Origin: Saliterribacillus persicus
GTDB lineage: Bacteria > Bacillota > Bacilli > Bacillales > Amphibacillaceae
DNA length: 64,000 nt
Assembly: GCF_003337485.1 (NCBI RefSeq)
Contig: NZ_QPJJ01000014.1
Span: 1 to 64,000, forward strand
Direction: 5' to 3'
The stretch's first letter is position 1. Every line of letters starts with the position of its first letter. This document shows positions 32,833-41,067 of this stretch, in pieces. A model generated the notes under the pieces. That model ran no database searches. It had not been told where the DNA came from and saw only the letters and a program-made list of their open reading frames with translations. Position numbers and translations under genes: made by a program.

Positions 32833-33705
32833 ATGACATTTCAACCAAAAGCAATTTGTTTAGATATGGATGGAACCTTACTCAATCACTACAATGAATT
32901 ATCAGCTAGAACAATTGATGTGATTCAAGAGATTAGAAAAAGAGGAATCAAGGTATTTATCGTGACAGGTAGATCTTATAATGAAATATTTGACTCTGCT
33001 CCAAAGGAGATCATACTTGATGGCTTTGTTACAGCAAATGGTATGGTTACCTATAGAGATGGTGGGAAAATAAAAGAAGAATACCTACCGCTCCCGCTAA
33101 TCCATGATATTATAACGTCTGCTAGAGAAAATAATATATATTATGAAGTGCATCCGAACGATTCTTTACGTATTGCATTAGAAGAAGATTCTCCTTTTAT
33201 GAAGGAAATGGTAACAGGAGAGAAACCAGAAGATGTAGGTATGCACGAGTGGCTTGAACGTCAAATGGCTATGAAGACCGATATCAATTGGCAAAAGGCA
33301 TTACCAGAAGATAAATATTCTAAAATGTATTGCTTTTCAAATGATAGTGAAAAAATGGCGAACTGGATAAAAGAATTAAATGAACTAAAAAAGAAGACAG
33401 ATTTCACAACATCATCCTCTTCTCCACATAATGTGGAAGTGATGCTGACAGGTATAAATAAAGCTTCTGGTATTAAGGCTTTGCTTGATCATTTTAATAT
33501 CCATCGTGAAGATACCATGGCAATCGGAGATAGTAACAATGACATACCTATGATGGAATATGTAGGTTATGGTGTGGCGATGAAAAATGCCACAGATGAA
33601 ATCAAAGAAATAACAAAGGATGAAACGGCATTTTCCAACCATGAAGATGGAGTTTATCAGTATTTAAAGAAATATTTTGATTTAGCAGACATCGAGAGTG
33701 AATAG
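32833..33705 (+). CDS. HAD family phosphatase, Cof type
   Basis: A 290-residue haloacid dehalogenase-like hydrolase. DMDGTLL near residue 13 has the nucleophile and acid/base Asp; TGRS near residue 45, a Lys in the GIKALLDHF segment and GDSNNDIPMMEYVGYGVAMKNA near the end complete the site. The type C2 cap in the middle fits Cof/YkrA-like sugar-phosphate or flavin-precursor phosphatases. AGGGGG precedes the ATG. Alone in its transcript, ended by a terminator overlapping its stop codon. Substrate unknown. Confidence 0.9.
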   Translation: MTFQPKAICLDMDGTLLNHYNELSARTIDVIQEIRKRGIKVFIVTGRSYNEIFDSAPKEIILDGFVTANGMVTYRDGGKIKEEYLPLPLIHDIITSARENNIYYEVHPNDSLRIALEEDSPFMKEMVTGEKPEDVGMHEWLERQMAMKTDINWQKALPEDKYSKMYCFSNDSEKMANWIKELNELKKKTDFTTSSSSPHNVEVMLTGINKASGIKALLDHFNIHREDTMAIGDSNNDIPMMEYVGYGVAMKNATDEIKEITKDETAFSNHEDGVYQYLKKYFDLADIESE

Positions 33706-33718
33706 CTCTCGATTTTTG
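33691..33718 (+). terminator. Terminator of the HAD gene
   Basis: ATCGAGAG (33691-33698) pairs with CTCTCGAT (33706-33713) with the stop codon in the loop, then TTTTG. Confidence 0.85.
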
Positions 33719-33799
33719 TTTGTATTTGAAATTACGCTTAATCAAAAGAGATTTGTATGGTAGAATAAATAAACAGACATAAATAAAGATTTCGCATCA

Positions 33800-33815
33800 T
33801 TGTAAGTGCTTACAA
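33800..33815. promoter_or_regulatory. Dyad upstream of rhaM, cre-like
   Basis: TTGTAAG-TG-CTTACAA has perfect 7-bp arms. It matches the CcpA cre consensus except TG for CG at the centre, and could also be the site of another LacI-family protein. It ends 17 bp before the rhaM start codon. Confidence 0.55.
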
Positions 33816-33832
33816 AAATAGGAGGCGAGCGT

Positions 33833-34147
33833 ATGGCAAGGTATTTATTTCTTATGGAATGTGAAAAAGGTAAAGAAGAAGAATATATCGAGAGACATAA
33901 AGCTGTTCATCCAGAGTTATTGGAAGCATTAAAAGAAGTGGGAATAACAACTTATAGTATTTTTATGGATGGCAATCAATTATACGCCTATATGGAAGTT
34001 GATGATTATCATCGTGCCATGAAGAAATTAGAAAATAATCCAGCAAACCGTAAATGGCAAGCCTTTATGAGTGATATACTAAGTATGGATGAAAAAGGCG
34101 ATCCAAAAATGTATTTAATAGATCAAGAAGTATTCCGATTAAATTAG
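33833..34147 (+). CDS. rhaM: L-rhamnose mutarotase
   Basis: A 104-residue protein of the RhaM family, which interconverts the anomers of L-rhamnose before isomerisation. The family features are the N-terminal strand RYLFLMECEKGKEEEYIERHKAVHPEL (catalytic His in ERHKAVHPE), TTYSIFMDGNQLYAYMEVDD and the Trp in NRKWQAFM. The ATG at 33833 follows GGAGGCGAG. It shares a transcript with the DeoR-type regulator 31 bp downstream. The isomerase, kinase and aldolase genes are not in the window. Confidence 0.9.
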   Translation: MARYLFLMECEKGKEEEYIERHKAVHPELLEALKEVGITTYSIFMDGNQLYAYMEVDDYHRAMKKLENNPANRKWQAFMSDILSMDEKGDPKMYLIDQEVFRLN

Positions 34148-34178
34148 AAATAGCTAGTTTAGAAAGCGGGGCAATCTA

Positions 34179-34964
34179 ATGCTTGTGGCCGAACGTCACC
34201 AAAAAATAATAGAAATCGTTAATGATAGAAAAAGTGTACGTGTAACAGAACTATCTAAAGCTTTTTCAGTAACAGATGAAACAATTAGACGAGACTTAGA
34301 AAAGCTAGAGCGCGACAAGAAGTTGGCGCGAAGTCATGGTGGGGCTGTTAGTATAGAATCGCAACAAGATACACCAGAAATGACTTATGAGGAACGAGAA
34401 ATAATGCATGTGGAAGAGAAAAAAGAAATTGCTAAAAAAGCAGTAAAACATATTGTAGAAGAAGATAAAATTATTTTAGATGCCAGTACCACAGCTTGGT
34501 ACGTAGCTAAAAATCTTCCAAATATGAATTTAACCGTGTTAACAAACTCAGTAAAAGTCACCTTAGAGCTTAGTAAAAAAAATAAAATTACCGTTATCTC
34601 AACCGGTGGAACACTGCTCAATCGCTCATTGTCTTATGTAGGTCCACTTGCAGAGAATGCATTTGATTTTTACCATGTTAATAAAGCTTTTCTTTCCTGC
34701 AAAGGTATTCATCCTGTTCGAGGGATTAGTGAATCAAACGAACAACAGGCAAGAGTCAAACAAAAGATGATTGAAATTACTGACACTACTTATGTGTTAG
34801 CCGATCATCATAAATATGAGGTACAGGGCTTTGCGCATGTCAGTGCCCTATCCAAAATTGACCGTGTGATTACAGATAGTGCTGCACCTAAGGAAATGAT
34901 TTTAGAACTAGAAGAAAAAGGAATTCATGTTATACAAAACGATTACGACCATGGCCTATCATGA
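34179..34964 (+). CDS. rhaR: DeoR family regulator, RhaR-like
   Basis: A 261-residue regulator. Residues about 3-58 form the DeoR helix-turn-helix (RHQKIIEIVNDRKSVRVTEL, SVTDETIRRDLEKLERD), followed by SHGGAV, and the DeoRC sensor domain from about 75, with VISTGGTLLNRSLSYVGPLA and SCKGIHPVRGISESNEQQ. It resembles B. subtilis RhaR (YulB), the repressor of rhamnose genes; the preceding rhaM supports that. Sugar phosphates are the usual effectors of this type. A GCGGGG site precedes the ATG. Confidence 0.82.
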   Translation: MLVAERHQKIIEIVNDRKSVRVTELSKAFSVTDETIRRDLEKLERDKKLARSHGGAVSIESQQDTPEMTYEEREIMHVEEKKEIAKKAVKHIVEEDKIILDASTTAWYVAKNLPNMNLTVLTNSVKVTLELSKKNKITVISTGGTLLNRSLSYVGPLAENAFDFYHVNKAFLSCKGIHPVRGISESNEQQARVKQKMIEITDTTYVLADHHKYEVQGFAHVSALSKIDRVITDSAAPKEMILELEEKGIHVIQNDYDHGLS

Positions 34965-34985
34965 AGAGGCTGTGGTTTTTTGTTT
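34949..34985 (+). terminator. Terminator of rhaR
   Basis: ACCATGGCCT pairs with AGGCTGTGGT with a central mismatch, followed by TTTTTTG. Confidence 0.65.
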
Positions 34986-35085
34986 CTATTAAAAGATGGT
35001 GGTATAATTATAATAATTAGTTTAGATAATAGATAAACAAAGTTATAAATCAATTAATATTAAGCTTTAGTTGGAGGTGTGAGTC

Positions 35086-36834
35086 ATGCGCAACATTTTT
35101 TCTAAATGGAATACGTTAAGAAACCAGTTACTAGTCGTATATTTAGTTGTGATGATTATCGTGTTACTGGTTGTAAGCGCAATCACCTTCAACCGTGTTT
35201 CCTACTTACTTCAAAACAATGCAGAAATGCAAATGCGTCAAACGGCAATTGCTTCAAGTGGTAGATATGATTCCTTATTAGAACAATTAAATGTAATTAC
35301 GAAACAAGTGGTAACAAATGAAGATATACAGTCTATCATGCAAAAAGAGCATAACGGGACACCAGCAACGTTCAACGAAAAACAGACACTTATGAAAGTA
35401 ACGAATATTATCCAGGCAAATGCAGATGGTATTTATTCGATGGAGATTTATACCCAGGATTATCAACGATTAATTCCAATTGACTCTACGGATTTAAGTA
35501 ATCGCTTAGATGCAAAAGCAATTATTGAAATGAATAATGCAAAAGGGGGATTAATTTGGATTGGACAAGATCCATTAGAGGACCCTTATTACCTAGTTGG
35601 AAGAAGAATTAATTTAATGGAAGAAAACTTTAATAATAGTGGCTATTTAATTTTAAGATTAAATAAAAATCACTTTGATGTAAAACCAGAGCAACAACTA
35701 GAAGATAGTGATGAGTATATGATTCTAGTAGATAAAAATGAGCAGCCCATTTCAACAAATTATGAAAAGGATAATATTGCAGAAGTTTTAGAGAGCACGG
35801 AAGAAATGATAAATGTAGACGGTGAAGATTATATGTTAGTTAAAGAAACCTCTCCTGAAACAGGTTGGACACTTGCGATATTAACTCCAGTACAAACACT
35901 TACAAGCGGGATACCTATTTTGCGCTCGGGAATAATTGTGGCAGGGGTAATCGGATTAATTATCTTTTTAATCACCTCCTTTTTCTTGTCTACCTTTATC
36001 ACAAAACCGATCGTGAAGTTAACCACAACGATGCGCCAGGCCAGTAAAGGTACACTTGCACCGAATCCAATTATGAATTCAACCAATGAAATTAATGAGT
36101 TGAACCAGACCTATAACCAGCTTGCTGAGGAGACAAATTATTTAATCCAGATGGTTTATGAAAAAGAGATTATGAAAAATAGGACAGAATTAAAAGCGCT
36201 ACAAGCACAAATTCATCCACACTTTTTATTCAATACGTTAGATGCCTTGTACTGGTCATTAGATGAAAAAGAAGAAGAGGACCTAGCAGAAATCGTACTA
36301 GCTATGTCTGATTTGTTTCGCTATACCATAAGTGGAAAGGATCAGGATGAATGGGTGAGTATTCAGGATGAATTAGAACACGTGGAACGCTATATGAAAA
36401 TCATGCGGATGCGTTTTGGGGAACGATTACTTTTTTCTAAAGAAATAGATTCCAACCTACTAGGAGTATCCATTCCAAAGCTTCTCATTCAGCCACTAGT
36501 AGAAAATGCTATTTTACACGGCGCAGGTAATGTAGTAGGAAATTGTATGGTCTCTGTGGTAGTGCGAGAGATTAGTGAGAGTAAACGGATAAGAATTAGT
36601 GTGCATGATAATGGCCCTGGTATGACAAAAGAAAAAGTACAAGAAATACTTGAGCGAATAAAAGCGGATGTTTCTAGCAAAACCGGAAAAGGCATTGCGC
36701 TGAATAACGTAGAGCAACGACTCAGGTTATATTATGGTAGTGAATTTGTTAAAGGACTAGAAATAAAAAGTGAAGTAGGAAAAGGAACGATGGTAGAGAT
36801 TGAAATTCCGATGCAACAAGGAGGGGATCTGTAA
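35086..36834 (+). CDS. Sensor histidine kinase, YesM type
   Basis: A 582-residue membrane kinase. Helix 1 spans about residues 15-36 and helix 2 about 283-304; between them is an extracellular Cache-like sensor. HAMP follows at 305-355. The His_kinase domain has QIHPHFLFNTLDALYW with phospho-His379, and the ATPase domain has LLIQPLVENAILHG (N-box, Asn474), DNGPGM and GKGIALNNVEQRL. This class pairs with YesN-type response regulators and usually senses carbohydrates. Its partner starts on the last base of this gene's stop codon. GGAGGTG precedes the ATG. First gene of the xyloside module. Confidence 0.93.
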   Translation: MRNIFSKWNTLRNQLLVVYLVVMIIVLLVVSAITFNRVSYLLQNNAEMQMRQTAIASSGRYDSLLEQLNVITKQVVTNEDIQSIMQKEHNGTPATFNEKQTLMKVTNIIQANADGIYSMEIYTQDYQRLIPIDSTDLSNRLDAKAIIEMNNAKGGLIWIGQDPLEDPYYLVGRRINLMEENFNNSGYLILRLNKNHFDVKPEQQLEDSDEYMILVDKNEQPISTNYEKDNIAEVLESTEEMINVDGEDYMLVKETSPETGWTLAILTPVQTLTSGIPILRSGIIVAGVIGLIIFLITSFFLSTFITKPIVKLTTTMRQASKGTLAPNPIMNSTNEINELNQTYNQLAEETNYLIQMVYEKEIMKNRTELKALQAQIHPHFLFNTLDALYWSLDEKEEEDLAEIVLAMSDLFRYTISGKDQDEWVSIQDELEHVERYMKIMRMRFGERLLFSKEIDSNLLGVSIPKLLIQPLVENAILHGAGNVVGNCMVSVVVREISESKRIRISVHDNGPGMTKEKVQEILERIKADVSSKTGKGIALNNVEQRLRLYYGSEFVKGLEIKSEVGKGTMVEIEIPMQQGGDL

Positions 36835-37613
36835 TGCTAAGAAAAACTATTTTAGTAGTTGATGATGAGCCACGCAGTAGAGAAGGGGTAAAGAAAACTA
36901 TTGAAAAGTCAGCAATTGGAGCCTTCGATGTGTTGACAGCAAACGATGCAAAAGAAGCAATCCAACTGATTGAAAAGCATAAGATTAATCTCCTTATTAC
37001 AGATATTAGAATGCCTGAAATGACAGGCTTAGAATTACTAAAAGTGTTGAAAGAAAATCAAGATGATCCTGTGGTTATTATTATGTCAGCATATTCAGAA
37101 TTTGAATATGCCCATCAAGCACTGCAGCTTGGAGTAGTGAATTATTTATTAAAACCAATCTCTAAAGAAAAGCTAATGGAAGCAATTGAGAAAGCCATAA
37201 ATGTCGATAATCAAAAACTCCAGACAGATCTATTACAAGAAATTGCGGATGATAAATTAATAGAAATTAATGAGGTTGGCAGATTTTCAGGTGTGATTAA
37301 AGAAGTTATTACGTATATTGAAGCACACTTTTATGAAGAGATTAGTTTAAAGGATGTCGCAAATTATGTTCACTTAAATGCCAGTTATTTAAGTGCATTA
37401 TTTAAGGAACAGTTGGATCTAACCTTTAGTGACTATGTAACGAGAAGAAGGGTGCAGGAAGCAAAAAAGCTATTATTAACTACAGACTTTACGATCACAG
37501 AAATTGCTGAAAAGGTAGGCTATAATACCCCGAAATATTTCATTAAAATCTTTAAACAAGCGGAAGAAATAACCCCCCATGTTTATCGAAAAAAATATGA
37601 AAGCGATTTCTAA
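36834..37613 (+). CDS. Response regulator, YesN type (REC plus AraC)
   Basis: A 259-residue regulator. Receiver domain at residues 4-120 with acidic pocket Asp10-Asp11, phospho-acceptor Asp57 (LLITDIRMPEMTG) and Lys in LLKPISKEKL. The C-terminal AraC helix-turn-helix pair covers about 155-255 (ISLKDVANYVHLNASYLSALFKEQ and TITEIAEKVGYNTPKYFIKIFKQ). It overlaps the kinase by one base (TAATG). Expected to activate the binding protein, permease and GH52 genes directly downstream when the kinase senses its sugar. Confidence 0.93.
   Translation: MLRKTILVVDDEPRSREGVKKTIEKSAIGAFDVLTANDAKEAIQLIEKHKINLLITDIRMPEMTGLELLKVLKENQDDPVVIIMSAYSEFEYAHQALQLGVVNYLLKPISKEKLMEAIEKAINVDNQKLQTDLLQEIADDKLIEINEVGRFSGVIKEVITYIEAHFYEEISLKDVANYVHLNASYLSALFKEQLDLTFSDYVTRRRVQEAKKLLLTTDFTITEIAEKVGYNTPKYFIKIFKQAEEITPHVYRKKYESDF
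37598..37611. promoter_or_regulatory. cre-like site upstream of the binding protein gene
   Basis: TGAAAGCGATTTCT matches the 14-bp CcpA consensus in all but its last base. It straddles the regulator's stop codon, about 105 bp before the binding-protein start. Confidence 0.5.
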
Positions 37614-37715
37614 AATAAGTGGCATTTTACCCAATCAGCGTTACCTTACAGGATGACTAGTGCGATGCTAGAATTAAAAATGTAAGCGATATTAAAAATA
37701 TTAGGGGGTAAAATT

Positions 37716-39068
37716 GTGAAAAGTAAATGGTATAAAGTATTCATGGCATTCGCACTTATTGCACTTTTAGCACTGGCTGCTTGTGGTAACGATGAAGAAG
37801 AAGCTGGTTCAGACTCAAATTCAGGTGGAGAAACTGAAGAAAATGAAAGCGGTTCAAGTGAAGGTGAAGAAAAAACAATTGAGTTCATGCATTTATGGCC
37901 AGAAGGAAGTTCAAAGCAACACTATGAAATCGTAGAAAGCATTATTGATCAGTATGAAACAGATAATCCTAATGTAACCGTTGAGGTTGAAATCTTAGGG
38001 AATGAACAATATAAGGAAAAATTAAAAGTTCTTTCTACTTCAAATGAATTACCAGACGTAGGAATGACTTGGGCTGCTGGATTTTTGGAGCCTTATGTAA
38101 GCGGTAATATGTTTGCTTCGTTAGATGATTTATTAGAGGGACCATTAAATGATCAATTTGTTCCAGGAACCGCAGAAGCATATGCACTAGAAGGAACTAC
38201 GTATGGTTTACCACTAGAGCTTAATATTACGCCTTTATATTACAATAAAGCAATTTTCGATGAGCATGGATTAGAAGCTCCAGAAACGTTAGACGAATTT
38301 AAAGAAGTAGTAAAAACGTTAGTAGACAATGGTGTTACACCAATCGCACTAGGAAATAAAGACCGCTGGACTGGTTCAATGTGGTACATGTATCTAGCTG
38401 ACCGTTTTGGCGGACCAGAAGTATTAACAAATGCTATTAATCGCTCAGGAACATTTGAAGATCCTGCATTAGTAGAAGCAGCAGAAGAAATTAAAAATTT
38501 AGTTGAAATGGATGCATTCTTAAAAGGATTTAATGGACTTGGAAATGATGAGGCTAAAGGTTACTTCATCAATGAACAAGCGGCAATGTATCTAATGGGT
38601 ACATGGGATTTACCAGAATGGACAACAAATGAAGATAATCCACAAGAATTCAGAGATTCAATCGAATACATGAAGTTCCCTACTGTAGAAGGTGGACAAG
38701 GGGATATTGATAGCTTTGTAGGTGGTCCTGGTGTCGGACTATTTGTTGCAGAAGATTCTGACGTTCAAGCAGAAGCAAAAGAATTTGTTTCATTCTTTGT
38801 AGAACAATGGGGTCAACAGGCTGTAACAAAAGCCGGTGTTATTCCAGCAACAAAAGTTGATACAGAAGGCACAGACTTACCACAAATGTACATTGATATC
38901 TTAAATGATTTAAACGATGCATCTAATATTACATTATTTGCTGATGTGCAAATGAGCCCAAGTGTGGCAGAGGTTCACCTAGATATGATTCAAGCACTAT
39001 TTGGTGATGCTGCAACCCCAGAGGAATTTGCAAGCGAACAAGAACAAGCATTAGCAGATGAAGAATAA
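37716..39068 (+). CDS. Sugar ABC transporter substrate-binding lipoprotein
   Basis: A 450-residue family 1 solute-binding protein. Signal and lipobox ALAA-Cys23, followed by an acidic Ser/Gly/Glu-rich linker (about 24-50). TLPDVGMTWAAGF-like region, YYNKAIFDEHGLEAPETLDEF, NEQAAMYLMGTWDLP and FVGGPGVGLFV fit the sugar-binding family. GTG 37716 is preceded by TTAGGGGGT. The GH52 enzyme in the operon suggests xylo-oligosaccharide as ligand. A 13-bp hairpin after the gene should raise its output above the permeases. Confidence 0.9.
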   Translation: MKSKWYKVFMAFALIALLALAACGNDEEEAGSDSNSGGETEENESGSSEGEEKTIEFMHLWPEGSSKQHYEIVESIIDQYETDNPNVTVEVEILGNEQYKEKLKVLSTSNELPDVGMTWAAGFLEPYVSGNMFASLDDLLEGPLNDQFVPGTAEAYALEGTTYGLPLELNITPLYYNKAIFDEHGLEAPETLDEFKEVVKTLVDNGVTPIALGNKDRWTGSMWYMYLADRFGGPEVLTNAINRSGTFEDPALVEAAEEIKNLVEMDAFLKGFNGLGNDEAKGYFINEQAAMYLMGTWDLPEWTTNEDNPQEFRDSIEYMKFPTVEGGQGDIDSFVGGPGVGLFVAEDSDVQAEAKEFVSFFVEQWGQQAVTKAGVIPATKVDTEGTDLPQMYIDILNDLNDASNITLFADVQMSPSVAEVHLDMIQALFGDAATPEEFASEQEQALADEE

Positions 39069-39084
39069 TTAAAGAATGTGAATG

Positions 39085-39119
39085 AAAAGGACATATTTTC
39101 TTCAGATATGTCCTTTTCT
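39085..39119 (+). terminator. Intra-operon hairpin after the binding protein
   Basis: GAAAAGGACATAT (39085-39097) pairs perfectly with ATATGTCCTTTTC (39107-39119), then TTACACTTTATTT. A strong 13-bp stem but a broken U-run: likely partial termination or 3'-end protection of the binding-protein mRNA. Confidence 0.75.
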
Positions 39120-39225
39120 TACACTTTATTTCGATTAGAGCAGAAAAAATCATAGGCTTATACCACATTGAAAAGTGCTAAGCCACTCATTCTTAATCTT
39201 ACCACCACGGGGAAGGAGCTTTACC

Positions 39226-40104
39226 ATGAACAAAGTAATGTCAAATAAACTAGTCATTGCTTTATATGTGTTACCAGCATTAATACTAATTGTAGCACTT
39301 ATCTATGTTCCAATTATTTTAACAGGCTATTACGGGCTAATGGACTGGAATGGTATTGGTGCAATGACCTTTATTGGATTAGAAAATTATACAGAGCTAC
39401 TGCAAGACGCTAAATTTTGGCAGAGTGCTAAACATTCCTTTTTACTAGCTTTGTTTTCATCCTTAAGCTTAATTATTTATCTATTAATATCATTAGTATT
39501 AGCAGGAAAAATTAAAGGAGCAAATTTGCTTCGTAAGATTTATTTAATTCCGATGCTTTTATCCTCTGTTGCTATTGCGCAACTATGGTTAAAAATATAC
39601 GACCCGAATAACGGGATATTAAACAGCTTACTTGAGGTTTTAGGTGTAGAGAATACACCGACATGGCTTGCTGATCCTGATTTAGTTTTATATGCAATTT
39701 TTGTAGCTATATTGTGGCAGTATGCGGGGTTTTACATCATTATTTACTATGCAGCGCTGAAAGGAATCCCAGAATCATTGGTAGAAGCGGCAAAAATCGA
39801 TGGTGCAAATCCTATACAAATTGCTTATAAAATTAAAGTTCCCTTAATTGCAGGGGTAATTAAAGTAACAATTGTTCTAGCAATCGTGGGTTCCTTAAAG
39901 TACTTCGATTTAATCTATGTAATGACAGGTGGAGGACCGAATGGAGCTAGTGAGGTAATTGCTTCTTATATGTATCGTCAAGCATTTGGTAGCTATAACT
40001 TTGGTTACGGAAGCGCTGTAGCCTTCTTCTTATTGATCATTACGCTTATTGTTACTTGGCTGATACGTAAATTAACTGCTTCAGAAGATGAAGTCCAATA
40101 CTAA
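39226..40104 (+). CDS. Sugar ABC transporter permease, MalF/UgpA type
   Basis: A 292-residue permease with six predicted helices. EAAKIDGANPIQIAYKIKVPL is the ATPase-docking EAA loop. The ATG at 39226 follows GGAAGGAGC; an in-frame ATG at 39175 is in the untranslated region. Partner of the next gene. No ATPase gene is present, so it probably uses a shared MsmX-type ATPase, as is common for this family. Confidence 0.92.
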   Translation: MNKVMSNKLVIALYVLPALILIVALIYVPIILTGYYGLMDWNGIGAMTFIGLENYTELLQDAKFWQSAKHSFLLALFSSLSLIIYLLISLVLAGKIKGANLLRKIYLIPMLLSSVAIAQLWLKIYDPNNGILNSLLEVLGVENTPTWLADPDLVLYAIFVAILWQYAGFYIIIYYAALKGIPESLVEAAKIDGANPIQIAYKIKVPLIAGVIKVTIVLAIVGSLKYFDLIYVMTGGGPNGASEVIASYMYRQAFGSYNFGYGSAVAFFLLIITLIVTWLIRKLTASEDEVQY

Positions 40105-40123
40105 ATAGAAAGGATCGGTCACG

Positions 40124-40984
40124 ATGGCAAAAAAAATTCAAGAGACAGACCAATCTATCGCAAAAAAGCTTGGTATGGGTCTTTTATATCTCGTTTTAAC
40201 TATTGTTGCGATTTTTCAAATCTATCCACTTGTGTGGTTACTCATGTTCTCGTTAAAAAGTAATTCAGAAGTATTTGGGTTATCCCCTTTTGCTCTTCCA
40301 GAAGATCCAAAATGGGAAAACTACGCAAGGGTGTGGACAGACGGAAATATTAATCTTTACTTCTTTAATAGTGTTTGGATAACGCTTGCGTCCGTATTAT
40401 TAACAGTGTTACTAGCAAGCTTTGTAACGTTTGCAATCACTAGGATGCATTGGAAATTTAACAAGCTTGTGTTAGGACTTTTTATGGTAGGGTTAATGAT
40501 TCCGATTCACTCAGCGTTAATTCCACTATTTGATTTCTTCTTGAAATTAGGCTTAGTGGATCACCCGTTATCCATTATTTTATCGTATACGGCATTTAAC
40601 CTGCCGCTTACCATCATGATTCTATTAGGCTTTTATTACACACTTCCAAGAGAAATTGAAGAAGCAGCGGTTGTCGATGGATGTTCGGTACACCGGATTT
40701 TCTTTCAAATTACATTGCCAATGACATCTCCTGTTATTGCAACAACTGCGATTATTAATATGATTTATAACTGGAATGAATTTGTTTTTGTTAATACATT
40801 TATTAGTTCCGATAAGTATAAAACGTTGACAGTGGGCATTCAAAATTTCATTGGTCAATACTTAACGGATTGGGGTGCAATAGGTGCCACTTTAATGATC
40901 AGTATTATCCCGATTTTGATTGCATTCTTAATTTTAAGTAACCGTATCGTTGAAGGAATTGCAGCAGGATCTGTAAAAGGATAA
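40124..40984 (+). CDS. Sugar ABC transporter permease, MalG/UgpE type
   Basis: A 286-residue permease with six helices. The EAA loop reads EEAAVVDGCSVHRIFFQITLP. AAAGGATCGGTCACG precedes the ATG; 19 bp separate it from the first permease. The two form the channel of the same importer. Confidence 0.92.
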   Translation: MAKKIQETDQSIAKKLGMGLLYLVLTIVAIFQIYPLVWLLMFSLKSNSEVFGLSPFALPEDPKWENYARVWTDGNINLYFFNSVWITLASVLLTVLLASFVTFAITRMHWKFNKLVLGLFMVGLMIPIHSALIPLFDFFLKLGLVDHPLSIILSYTAFNLPLTIMILLGFYYTLPREIEEAAVVDGCSVHRIFFQITLPMTSPVIATTAIINMIYNWNEFVFVNTFISSDKYKTLTVGIQNFIGQYLTDWGAIGATLMISIIPILIAFLILSNRIVEGIAAGSVKG

Positions 40985-41003
40985 AGTGAATAGGAACAAC
41001 AGG

Positions 41004-41040
41004 TGAAAGCGTTCTAACATGACGCTTTCGCTTTTGTGTA
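41004..41040 (+). terminator. Possible terminator before GH52
   Basis: GTGAAAGCGT (41004-41013) pairs with ACGCTTTCGC (41023-41032) with one wobble, then TTTTGTG. The weak U-run suggests only partial termination. Confidence 0.55.
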
Positions 41041-41067
41041 TATTAAAATAAAGAAAGGAAGAATAAT

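Noticed and set aside
41004-41017. cre-like TGAAAGCGTTCTAA before GH52
   Set aside because: The bases are accounted for by the terminator hairpin arm; the end of the cre consensus is missing.
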